The notes under the pieces: generated by a model
Database searches by the model: none
Told to the model about the DNA's origin: nothing
What the model saw: the letters and a program-made list of their open reading frames with translations, nothing else
Program-made: the position numbers and the translations under genes
Shown here: in pieces, positions 8,398-16,457 of the stretch
How the letters are laid out: each line of letters opens with the position of its first letter
Numbering within the stretch: the stretch's first letter is position 1
NCBI RefSeq assembly: GCF_023502235.1
Contig: NZ_JAMFLY010000002.1
Span: forward strand, 496,001 to 560,000
Source of the DNA: Flagellimonas myxillae
GTDB taxonomy: Bacteria; Bacteroidota; Bacteroidia; Flavobacteriales; Flavobacteriaceae
Direction: 5' to 3'
Length of the DNA stretch: 64,000 nucleotides

Positions 8398-8961
8398 ATG
8401 GAAGTGTTATTGCAACCTTGGCCTTGGTATGTGTCAGGGCCTTTGATTGTTTTGGTCATGGCCATCTTAATATTGATGGGCAAGCGATTTGGGATGTCTT
8501 CCAACCTAGAAACAATATGTTCGATAGGTGGGGCGGGTAGATTCACTGATTACTTTAAAACGGATATTAATTCCAAAAGATGGAGCCTGCTCGTAGTGTT
8601 GGGTGCGGTTATCGGAGGTTTTGTGGGAGCCAATTTTTTGACCAAAGATCAAAGCGTTGCCATTTCCCAAAACACAGTTGAAACCTTAAATGAACTTGGA
8701 TTCGATAGCGCTGGAACTGCATATCTGCCCACAGAACTTTTTTCATCGGAAAGCCTAACTGATCCATTTACCTGGGTGATTTTGTTGCTCGCTGGTTTCT
8801 TGGTAGGATTTGGTGCGCGATATGCCGGGGGCTGCACCTCCGGTCATGCTATTTCCGGATTGAGTAATCTTCAATTGCCCTCCTTGATTGCCGTTGTTGG
8901 CTTTTTCGTGGGAGGTTTGATCATGATTCACCTATTGTTTCCTTTAATCTTTGGCTCATGA
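8398..8961 (+). CDS. YeeE/YedE-family sulfur transporter, first half
   Basis: The 187-residue membrane protein has about four to five hydrophobic segments and the signature GARYAGGCTSGHAISGLSN, whose cysteine relays thiosulfate or persulfide sulfur in YeeE proteins. It corresponds to the N-terminal half of a split YeeE/YedE; the second half starts 4 bases before its stop (ATGA overlap). A TATTTTTG element at 8376-8383 lies just upstream of the start and may drive the pair with a very short leader. The neighbourhood with a sulfite oxidase hints at sulfur handling. Confidence 0.85.
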   Translation: MEVLLQPWPWYVSGPLIVLVMAILILMGKRFGMSSNLETICSIGGAGRFTDYFKTDINSKRWSLLVVLGAVIGGFVGANFLTKDQSVAISQNTVETLNELGFDSAGTAYLPTELFSSESLTDPFTWVILLLAGFLVGFGARYAGGCTSGHAISGLSNLQLPSLIAVVGFFVGGLIMIHLLFPLIFGS

Positions 8962-9371
8962 AAAATTTGGCGTTTTTATTGATAGGCACCTTTTTCGGCA
9001 TTGTGATGTACAAATCTGAAGCGGCCTCTTGGTTCCGCATTTATGAAATGTTCCAGTTCGATGCATTTCACATGTATGGCATAATTGGTTCGGCAGTGAT
9101 ATTGGGAATTGTGTTTGTACAATGGGTTAAAAGGACCAAGGCGAAATCTTTTTTCGGGGATACCATCAAAATAGCACCCAAAAGCAAAACACTTGTGGCC
9201 AACGGAATGGGAGGTGTCCTGTTTGGATTGGGTTGGGCCTTGGCCGGAGCATGCCCTGGACCCATGTACACCTTGGTTGGGGCAGGTTATGTTCCCATTT
9301 TAGTGGTTATTCTAGGTGCCGTGTTGGGAGCTTTGGTATATGGGCTGATAAAAAGCAGGTTGCCGCATTAG
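8958..9371 (+). CDS. YeeE/YedE-family sulfur transporter, second half
   Basis: The 137 residues hold four hydrophobic segments and the second YeeE-type cysteine motif, GWALAGACPGPMYTLVGAGY (cysteine near residue 98). This is the DUF6691-like partner of the preceding gene, with which it overlaps by four bases, indicating translational coupling. The two chains together should form one sulfur-compound channel in the inner membrane. The gene ends 48 bases before tRNA-Arg. Whether the cargo is thiosulfate or another reduced sulfur species is not readable. Confidence 0.85.
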   Translation: MKNLAFLLIGTFFGIVMYKSEAASWFRIYEMFQFDAFHMYGIIGSAVILGIVFVQWVKRTKAKSFFGDTIKIAPKSKTLVANGMGGVLFGLGWALAGACPGPMYTLVGAGYVPILVVILGAVLGALVYGLIKSRLPH

Positions 9372-9375
9372 TATT

Positions 9376-9401
9376 TGATACCCAAAAAAACATATTTTTG
9401 C
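9376..9401 (+). promoter_or_regulatory. Bacteroidota-type promoter of tRNA-Arg
   Basis: A TTG at 9376-9378 is followed after 15 bases by TATTTTTG at 9394-9401, which fits the TTG/TAnnTTTG consensus of this phylum. Transcription would start near 9408, about a dozen bases before the mature tRNA. Confidence 0.55.
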
Positions 9402-9419
9402 ATTCCATTTATGGAAAAT

Positions 9420-9491
9420 GGCCCCGTAGTTCAATGGATAGAATAGAAGTTTCCTAAACTTTAGATGCAAGTTCGATTCTTGCCGGGGCTA
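9420..9491 (+). tRNA. tRNA-Arg(CCT)
   Basis: The 72 bases fold as a complete tRNA. The acceptor is GGCCCCG paired with CGGGGCT and discriminator A at 9491. The D stem is GTTC/GAAT, the anticodon stem GAAGT/ACTTT carries loop TTCCTAA with anticodon CCT (9453-9455), and the T stem is GCAAG/CTTGC with loop TTCGATT. CCA is not encoded. The pair G1-T72 is a wobble. The last 21 bases belong to the attachment core shared with 24468-24489, so the integrated island restores the tRNA 3' end. Confidence 0.92.
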
Positions 9492-9492
9492 C
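9471..9492 (+). other. attL core (tRNA-Arg 3' end)
   Basis: Twenty-two bases starting GTTCGATTCTTGCCGGGG are identical to 24468-24489. Identity stops sharply on both sides (A versus G before it, T versus G after it). This is the crossover region of the tRNA-targeting integrase. Confidence 0.88.
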
Positions 9493-9594
9493 TTTTACCA
9501 CTTCAAAGGGATTTTTAGGAAATCAAAAAATATTGATATTCAATGTTTTACGATTTTTTAGTTTCAAATAACATCTTTTGAAACTATCCATTCG

Positions 9595-9615
9595 AGTTCA
9601 CAAATCGTCAACATT
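9595..9615 (+). repeat. Left subterminal direct repeat of the island
   Basis: The 21 bases starting AGTTCACAAATCGTCAAC recur exactly at 24396-24416. The left copy is 102 bases inside attL, the right copy 51 bases inside attR, in the same orientation. They are likely arm-type or accessory-factor sites for integration or excision. A 9-base inverted repeat (AGTTTCAAA at 9560-9568 and TTTGAAACT at 9577-9585) lies between this repeat and attL. Confidence 0.65.
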
Positions 9616-9691
9616 TTTCTCTAAGTGTTTTCGTATTTGGAAATCGGTCTGTTTTAAAGTGTTAAACAAACTACCCATTGGTGATTTGACT

Positions 9692-9724
9692 TTCGTCTTA
9701 AACTAAGTTTAATTAAAAGACGAA
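9692..9724. promoter_or_regulatory. Inverted repeat directly before the integrase start
   Basis: TTCGTCTT (9692-9699) and AAGACGAA (9717-9724) form a perfect 8-base inverted repeat four bases upstream of the integrase ATG. It could be an operator, or an mRNA hairpin that limits translation. Its placement is seen directly; its role is inference. Confidence 0.4.
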
Positions 9725-9728
9725 TGTC

Positions 9729-10958
9729 ATGCGGACTCTCTCTACGTTTTCTATTCTATTTTGGGTATACACCAAAAGATCTAAGAACAATCAAGCACCG
9801 ATCTACGCCAGAATAACTGTAAACAGAAAAAAGCTCAATATTAGCCTTAAACGACGGGTGGAAACTCATCTTTGGAACAACCAAAAACAACGAATCAATG
9901 GAACAAGTGAAAAAGCTCGAAATATTAATCAATATTTGGATGAAGTATACGCAAAATTGTTTCAATGCTATCAAGAACTTAGGTCAGAAAATAAATCAAT
10001 AACCCCTCAAACCATAAAGTTGAGGTATACAGGTGACGACAAAATTGAGCAGTACACGTTACGAGACATTATTGAGTACCACAATGCAAGTATGTTCAAA
10101 AAACTGCATGGAAATACTTCTAGACTTTACCTAACAAGTCAAAAATACATTCTACTATTTGTGAAGAAAAAGTATAAGGTAGATGATTTCGAACTTTCAA
10201 GTCTTGACTATAAGTTCATACTAAATTTTGAAAGCTTTCTAAGGAATTACAGTCCACAGCATTATAAAAAGCGAATTGGCAATAACGCCGTGATGAAGCA
10301 TATTCAGAGGCTACGGAGAATGGTGTCTTTGGCCCATCAATTAGAGTGGATTGACCGCGACCCTTTCGTGAAATTCAAACAAAAATTGACCCCTACTCAC
10401 AGAGGATTTTTGACGCCTGAGGAATTGAAACATATAGAAGACCTGCAGATTAAATCAGCAAGATTGAAATCAGTAAGGGACTTGTTCGTGTTTAGTTGTT
10501 ATACAGGAATAAGTTATATAGATGTAATGCAATTAACTAATGAAAGTTTGGTGTTAGGAATGGATAAAACATACTGGATAATGACACAACGGCAAAAGAC
10601 AAGAAACGCAGTTAAAATTCCATTACTATCTAAAGCATCAGAGATAATTGAATGTTACAGATATGATAAAAGGTCTTCGATTAACGGGACACTTTTCCCA
10701 AGAATATCGAATCAAAAAGTTAATGCTTATTTGAAGGAAGTTGCGGAGCTCGCCAAGGTAAGAAAGAACCTTACTTTTCATATGGCTAGACATACCTTTG
10801 CCACTACGGTTACTCTAACCAACGGGGTTCCTATTGAGACCATTTCAAAAATGCTGGGTCATCGTAAACTGACCACTACACAGATATATGCCAAAGTATT
10901 GGAAAAAAAGGTTTGTGATGATATGCAGCTTCTAAGGGAAAAACTAGAACGGTCCTAA
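9729..10958 (+). CDS. Tyrosine recombinase (CTnDOT-like integrase)
   Basis: The 409 residues have an arm-binding N-terminal domain (about 1-90), a SAM-like core-binding domain (about 105-205) and a C-terminal catalytic domain. H351, R354, H378 and the nucleophile Y387 are visible in HMARHTFATT, MLGHRK and TTQIYAK. The position of the first catalytic arginine (usually TGxR) reads TGISYIDV, with serine at 262. This substitution is characteristic of the CTnDOT family of Bacteroidota integrases and does not mean the protein is dead. It stands 237 bases inside the attachment site in tRNA-Arg and should catalyse insertion and excision of the island. No excisionase gene is recognised. Confidence 0.92.
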   Translation: MRTLSTFSILFWVYTKRSKNNQAPIYARITVNRKKLNISLKRRVETHLWNNQKQRINGTSEKARNINQYLDEVYAKLFQCYQELRSENKSITPQTIKLRYTGDDKIEQYTLRDIIEYHNASMFKKLHGNTSRLYLTSQKYILLFVKKKYKVDDFELSSLDYKFILNFESFLRNYSPQHYKKRIGNNAVMKHIQRLRRMVSLAHQLEWIDRDPFVKFKQKLTPTHRGFLTPEELKHIEDLQIKSARLKSVRDLFVFSCYTGISYIDVMQLTNESLVLGMDKTYWIMTQRQKTRNAVKIPLLSKASEIIECYRYDKRSSINGTLFPRISNQKVNAYLKEVAELAKVRKNLTFHMARHTFATTVTLTNGVPIETISKMLGHRKLTTTQIYAKVLEKKVCDDMQLLREKLERS

Positions 10959-11047
10959 AAAACCTTCTATTTACGACCCTAGAAAAAACTATTGCCAAAG
11001 GTCTCTTGTATGAGCGGTACCAGTTTTAAATTACCATACTGTCCATA

Positions 11048-11130
11048 AACAAGATACTTCTATCAACAAAAATAGCGGGTCAAGTATATTTTTAAACCGC
11101 TATTGCTTATAGAACACATTGTTGTGCCCC
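11048..11130 (-). repeat. attC-like site ending cassette 3
   Basis: Read on the minus strand, the site opens with GGGGCACAAC (11130-11121). A paired stem AATAGCGG/CCGCTATT with ATAG/CTAT beyond it follows, and the site ends with GTT at 11050-11048. The outer boxes share only AAC/GTT, as expected when two different cassettes meet. At about 83 bases the length is typical of attC sites. It is the weakest of the three because no further cassette follows to confirm its last box. Confidence 0.55.
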
Positions 11131-11143
11131 ATTTTTCTTTTTA

Positions 11144-14100
11144 TTATACTCCATACAATGATTTACAAGCCTCTTCATAATCTACGTATGGATTAAGTTC
11201 TTGCATTTTCAAATTAAGCTTACGCCTTCTACTGCTCAGTGAACCAGTATTAGGATTTAATAAATTTTCAAGCTCATCATCAGTTGTTTGCAAAGCCTGA
11301 TATTCCTGTATCAGTGCTCTTGTCTTCAATACCACATCTTGATGAGCAGCTTGTTCCTGGTCAAACGGAGGAGTAACTCCAAAAGGTAATTTATGAACGT
11401 GTCTCTTTCCAAATGCCCCTCTTGGTTGAAAGTCCTCAATGATCAGGTTAATTGCATTGCTGTTGAGTAATCCTGATAAATAGATCGCTTCATCTTCTGT
11501 TTCAACTTCTGCCCAATAAACTGTTTGATCTAATATCAGACGATCAGCCTCATACTCAGACAAATCAATGTATGCTGAACAAACTTTGCCCCCTCCAGCA
11601 CCAGTCATAACAATATAACCTTCATCACTCACGTATTGCTGCGTTAATTTTCCTCTTACATCAATCAAATCAAATACAGTCGAAACGTCTCTACTATTAG
11701 CATCCAATTCTCTACAGATTTCTCGTAAAGTATTTTTGGTTACGGTACCTTTTGCGTTTATCTCATTCTGAGGAACCATTTCCCATTGACGGTCATCATT
11801 TTTTCTTATCGGTAAAAGAGCATTTTGAACAGTTGCAACATGAAATGGTGTCAATAAGTTAGAGGTGATGATATGAAAGAATAAACTTTTCGGAAGTACT
11901 CGTTCACTTAATCGGAAGGACTTATACTTCTTAGCATCTTTAACTGTAAATGCCAGCGGACTTGTTGTTGGGTCAATTGATTTGACACTGTAGAAATCGT
12001 TATTGGTTGTTGAAGCAACTTCATAAAACAACAAATTTCTTGGCATTATATCCGCTCCTTGTCTAAAACTGGCAGGGACAAAGAAACCTCCTGTAGACTC
12101 TAAGAGTTCTTGTTCACTCCATGCTGTTCTTTCTCCTTGTTGATTTCGATAAAATGTTGTTTGTTCTTTTGTTCCATCATCAAACACTATTGCTCCTGGA
12201 ATCGGTTGAGTACTTGTTACGTCAGGATCTTTTTTTGAACCAAATAATATGACTGCATTATTTTTGAAAACATGTTCCTGCGTTTTCCACACTTCCTCAA
12301 TATCGAGAGGAACGGGATTAGAGGATGTGAGGAACTTATACTTTCTAAAAGGGTTCTGATGGTGCCCGTTCAGAATGGTTTCAGGTACAATGCACCCAAC
12401 CTTTCCGTTTTCAATCAAATACTTCTGAACAGCATGCAACAAGAATATAGTTGCTAATTCAATATGAAGGTGAGAAGATCCTGGAGGTTTAATATCAAAG
12501 GATTCAGCTTTGCGTTTTAAAATACTTTGGTACGGATTATCTGCAATTTTGCTCAAGGCAAGCCAAGGTGGATTAGATACAATGCCATTAAATTGTCCTG
12601 CAACTAATCCCGGCCTAAAACTATTCCTCAGAATATATGACCAAATACCGTTTCTTCCATCTCTGTTTAGTTTATCGATCGTTAAGATGAGTTCTTTTAA
12701 AAAACTCAGTACCTGTGCTTTTTGCTCATCTTTGAATTCAACCTCAAATTCTGTTATAGAAGAATCGAGATAGAAGGCTATCAAATCATCACTTACACTG
12801 GATTCTGAATTTTCTGATTGTTCAGTGGCGACAAGATAACTTCTATTTACAAGTGAATCGAACAGTCTGCTGTATGCAGGGGTTATCAAAAATTCAGGAA
12901 GTTCAATTGAGTATTCTGCAATTTTCAGAGAATAAACGCTTTCCTCATTGTCATTAATGTTGTTAGATACAGGTGTAATTGCAAATAAAGAATCCGCATG
13001 GTACACAGGTATTGAAACAGAATGAGATCCAAGTGGTTGTAGCCAATCAATCGTTGACAGAACCCAGTTAATTTTTGAAAGTATTACTGCCAGAGGGTCA
13101 ATATCAAAACCTGTGATTGATTGTATTAGTAGTTGTAGTTTACGTTCATGGGAGGCTGATCCTTCATTCTGTTCAATCCTCTGTTTTGCAATTTCAATCG
13201 CTTCAACAACCATTGATCCTGAACCACAACACATATCAATTAACTGTAAAGCATCTGTTTCAGGAATGCCTTCTGCAACGTGTTCGACTAATTGATGTGC
13301 TAACCAACTTGGCGTCCATTCTTGACCAAGTAAAATCCTCTGGGATCTATGAGCTAACTGAGCCATCAATCTACCAAAGAGGTCTTCACCCGGGGTTGCT
13401 TTGAAATTGTATGCAACTAAATCTTGCTGAATTGCAAAGGCCACAGGCTTTATCTGGTCTAAATATGGCTCAGTATTTAGCCAGCCGAAATAATCATACT
13501 CTACAAAATTTTGAAGTCCCTTATTCTCAAAGAATGTCCCATCAAGAATTGATGTAAGCTCTTGTTCATTGGAACTTAATGCTTTGTTTTCTATGTAATT
13601 GGCACAGATAAGCTTACCTAATGTTTGGATGTACAATTCATCAACGTAAGTTGTGAAATCGAAATCATCAGAAACTCCTTCTTCTCTCAGATAGCTGACA
13701 AAACTGCACCACAATTCAGTTATCAGTTTAGAGTATTTAGGATTGTCTTCAAATGCCGATTCTACTCCTTCATTTAGTGTAATAAGATGCGATTGGCAGA
13801 AGGGGCTGTCAAATCCTAAATCTTTGGCAATTGAATAGGCAGTAACAGGTCGAGATCCTATACGGCCAAGATACTTACATAAAAACCTTACCAACTCGTT
13901 AGCAGTTCGGTCATTGACAACCGAACAGTCCACAAACTCAATTTCATTCAGGATAATGTTATCACGGCTCCAGGGTTCTTCCGAAGCTTGAGATAAATCT
14001 ATTTCGTACGCATACCATCTAACAGTATCTGAGAGAATACCTATAACCAACTCAGGGTCATGACCTTTATTGACCAGACTTGAACAATAATCTTTGACTT

Positions 14101-14401
14101 GATTTAAACCAGTGTTGTATTTTGACGCAACTGTAAGATTACCTTCATATTCGATAGCAGTTAAATCAACAAGATTATCTACAAAACCAGTGCTTGACTT
14201 AGCTCCCTTATTAATCCTCACAGCCGATTCACTCCCTTGGATGTGTCTGATTACCCATTTAGGTTGATCTGGAAATATATGCCTCAAATATGAAGTAAAG
14301 CTATCCCGAACCACTTGTTCATTCTTTCCTTCCGAGATCAGTGAAATGCTATCAGTTAAACATTCCTTTGCTGCTTCAATATTTGTATTGGGTTCGCTCA
14401 T
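11144..14401 (-). CDS. N6-adenine DNA methyltransferase with N-terminal nuclease-like domain
   Basis: The 1085-residue protein has three parts. Residues about 20-160 resemble the N-terminal domain of type IIG enzymes (TGFVDNLVDLTAIEYEGN, then LNQVKDYCSSL and VIGILSDTVRWYAYEID), but the usual D...E-x-K centre reads IEYE, so nuclease activity is uncertain. The central part is an adenine methyltransferase with SAM motif DMCCGSGSMVVEAIE near residue 387 and catalytic NPPWLALSKI near 609. The C-terminal 400 residues are probably target recognition, ending in a charged tail. Its start overlaps the upstream gene by ATGA. It is the last gene of the four-gene cassette. A restriction-modification or related anti-phage role is likely but not proven. 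Confidence 0.75.
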   Translation of the reverse strand: MSEPNTNIEAAKECLTDSISLISEGKNEQVVRDSFTSYLRHIFPDQPKWVIRHIQGSESAVRINKGAKSSTGFVDNLVDLTAIEYEGNLTVASKYNTGLNQVKDYCSSLVNKGHDPELVIGILSDTVRWYAYEIDLSQASEEPWSRDNIILNEIEFVDCSVVNDRTANELVRFLCKYLGRIGSRPVTAYSIAKDLGFDSPFCQSHLITLNEGVESAFEDNPKYSKLITELWCSFVSYLREEGVSDDFDFTTYVDELYIQTLGKLICANYIENKALSSNEQELTSILDGTFFENKGLQNFVEYDYFGWLNTEPYLDQIKPVAFAIQQDLVAYNFKATPGEDLFGRLMAQLAHRSQRILLGQEWTPSWLAHQLVEHVAEGIPETDALQLIDMCCGSGSMVVEAIEIAKQRIEQNEGSASHERKLQLLIQSITGFDIDPLAVILSKINWVLSTIDWLQPLGSHSVSIPVYHADSLFAITPVSNNINDNEESVYSLKIAEYSIELPEFLITPAYSRLFDSLVNRSYLVATEQSENSESSVSDDLIAFYLDSSITEFEVEFKDEQKAQVLSFLKELILTIDKLNRDGRNGIWSYILRNSFRPGLVAGQFNGIVSNPPWLALSKIADNPYQSILKRKAESFDIKPPGSSHLHIELATIFLLHAVQKYLIENGKVGCIVPETILNGHHQNPFRKYKFLTSSNPVPLDIEEVWKTQEHVFKNNAVILFGSKKDPDVTSTQPIPGAIVFDDGTKEQTTFYRNQQGERTAWSEQELLESTGGFFVPASFRQGADIMPRNLLFYEVASTTNNDFYSVKSIDPTTSPLAFTVKDAKKYKSFRLSERVLPKSLFFHIITSNLLTPFHVATVQNALLPIRKNDDRQWEMVPQNEINAKGTVTKNTLREICRELDANSRDVSTVFDLIDVRGKLTQQYVSDEGYIVMTGAGGGKVCSAYIDLSEYEADRLILDQTVYWAEVETEDEAIYLSGLLNSNAINLIIEDFQPRGAFGKRHVHKLPFGVTPPFDQEQAAHQDVVLKTRALIQEYQALQTTDDELENLLNPNTGSLSSRRRKLNLKMQELNPYVDYEEACKSLYGV

Positions 14402-16443
14402 TTACTGGTTCTTTGTTTTAATAATTCATGTTTTAAAGATTTCAGTTCAGCTTGCTTGGACTTTGTACTTTTATTAATACCAAGTTGTTTAATGAGAATT
14501 GTATCAATTCTATCAATCGTACCCTCATTATTTGTAGGGTCACTCACTAAGGTTTTTCCAAGATTCGACAGTTTTGAAATAGCTATGCCATCTAACTTTG
14601 GAACTGGAATTTTCTTGATTTGAGTAGCTTCCAATTTTAATGCACCACCACCCATAACTGTTCCGTATTCTTCCATAGCGACTACAAACCAACTGCTGTT
14701 GAATAGTGCAAGAGCTGAATAAATGTCATGCCCTGAAAGACCTTCTAACAACCAAATAGTAGAGAAATTTGCATCAATTACATATTTAGAATCCGGGTTA
14801 AGTCTCGTGATTGGATTTTTGCCATTAACTCTTGGAACAAACAGATCAGGAAGGTGTCTTGATGTTAACGGAGGAAGCATATACCAATATCTCGGAGAAT
14901 CATTGGGCTTTGCTGGATTCCATTTTTTAGTATTTGGTTCAACTGCGGATAATTTCGGGATGAATTTTGGTTTATCATCAGTTCCTACATTGATTTTTTC
15001 CGCCAAAAGGATATGTTGGCTCAGGTCTTTTGGGAGTCTTTTAAAAGTAAACCTTTTATATACACCTGACTTTTTACATTCTTCTAAATTCTTTGTATTC
15101 AAGTGCTCCCTGATAACCAAAGCAATGCCTTGAATGTCCTTATTACTTATTGTGTATGAAGAATCAGACAGGTCGCTTTGCTTTCTTAGTACCTCCTTGA
15201 AGCAACCCGTGGGGATTGTTATCTGTTTTTGAGGAAATGGTGAATTAGGGACGGCTGAAACGCCTTTTTCTGTTTTATCAAGTACTGACATGTAAAAGAA
15301 CATATTGGCACCTGTTCGTAAACCCTGACTAACATTCAGACCAATATCATCCAGTGAGACAAACTGTGGATTATTATCACCAAGCCAATCTCGTAAATGG
15401 GATGGTACTTTTAAAGTTTGTCTTTTTACTTTCGCTCGTGATTTGATTGGTTCTACTTTGTGATACCATTTCAGACTATCAAGTTTGAAATCTAATGCCT
15501 GTGCAAAGCTTGCAAGGTTTACATGCTTAACCCTAATAAATGCGTTTTGCTGTTCTTTAGATTTAATTAAGTTCAGAAAATCTCCTTCTGGAAGTTCCAC
15601 ACCCGGAAATAACTGCCCAATTAAACTCCCATTAACTCTCGCCTTTGAAAATATGGCGCAATAAGAAAACTGTTTCTTACCCCATATTAGAATTGACTTC
15701 TTTCTCTTTACCCTCTTTGCAACAATTAGTGTCGTCTTTACCTGTGCATCTGAAAACCATGTTGAATTTCCATCCTCAACAATTGATTCTATCTGAAACC
15801 ATTTGAATAATATGTATTGAACTATTGCAGCGTATTCTCGATTCAACCATGTTTGTGGTACAACCATTGCTATTCTGCCTCCAATACTGGTCAGTAAAGC
15901 ACATAGAATCCAAGAAGGGACGGCTAAATCAGATAAACCTGAATAAGAAGAAATAAGAAGCTCAAAGAGTTTCTTGTCCTGCGTATCTAAGTGTCCAAAG
16001 TAATCCAAAGAAGCAATGAGGTTCCTTTTTATTTCAGAAGTGTCAAGATTTTCGGGAGAGTTGTTTTTGTTATCAGAAATAGTCTGGTAACGAACATAAG
16101 GGGGGTTGGTAATTACAAGATCGTATTGGTGTTTGGCTAATTGATTGATAACGTCTAAATCAAATGCATTGCCCCTGATGACAGAAACATTTTGATTAGC
16201 CGAAAACCGTTGATTGCATTTACGCCAAACTACTTGATCTAATTCAACACCAAAGAACCTCTTTTGTATGTTGCTTTTAGGATTACATGCCCGCAACATA
16301 TCTCCTGTGCCTACCATTGGGTCAATTATGCTCTTCGCTTTATTAAATTGTGCTAAATGAGCTAAAAGAGAAGCAACTGGACTACCAGAGAAATACTGGC
16401 CCAAGTTCTTTTTGTTTGATATGTCGTTTATTTTTGCTTCCAA
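14398..16443 (-). CDS. Eco57I/TaqI-type adenine DNA methyltransferase
   Basis: The 681 residues start with the SAM-binding region GQYFSGSPVASLL and IIDPMVGTGDMLRA (motif I at about 40-50), then GVELDQVVWRKC and the catalytic NPPYVRYQT at 113-116. This is the order of N6-adenine methyltransferases of the TaqI/Eco57I group. The C-terminal half (VPSHLRDWLGDNNPQFVSL, GLRTGANMFFYMS, then VMGGGALKLEATQIKKIPV) resembles a specificity domain. It lies 14 bases after the 604-residue methyltransferase gene and overlaps the next gene. Two adjacent but unrelated adenine methyltransferases suggest strand- or site-specific division of labour, as in asymmetric-site systems; this is inference. Confidence 0.82.
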   Translation of the reverse strand: MEAKINDISNKKNLGQYFSGSPVASLLAHLAQFNKAKSIIDPMVGTGDMLRACNPKSNIQKRFFGVELDQVVWRKCNQRFSANQNVSVIRGNAFDLDVINQLAKHQYDLVITNPPYVRYQTISDNKNNSPENLDTSEIKRNLIASLDYFGHLDTQDKKLFELLISSYSGLSDLAVPSWILCALLTSIGGRIAMVVPQTWLNREYAAIVQYILFKWFQIESIVEDGNSTWFSDAQVKTTLIVAKRVKRKKSILIWGKKQFSYCAIFSKARVNGSLIGQLFPGVELPEGDFLNLIKSKEQQNAFIRVKHVNLASFAQALDFKLDSLKWYHKVEPIKSRAKVKRQTLKVPSHLRDWLGDNNPQFVSLDDIGLNVSQGLRTGANMFFYMSVLDKTEKGVSAVPNSPFPQKQITIPTGCFKEVLRKQSDLSDSSYTISNKDIQGIALVIREHLNTKNLEECKKSGVYKRFTFKRLPKDLSQHILLAEKINVGTDDKPKFIPKLSAVEPNTKKWNPAKPNDSPRYWYMLPPLTSRHLPDLFVPRVNGKNPITRLNPDSKYVIDANFSTIWLLEGLSGHDIYSALALFNSSWFVVAMEEYGTVMGGGALKLEATQIKKIPVPKLDGIAISKLSNLGKTLVSDPTNNEGTIDRIDTILIKQLGINKSTKSKQAELKSLKHELLKQRTSK

Positions 16444-16457
16444 TTCTTAATATCCAT

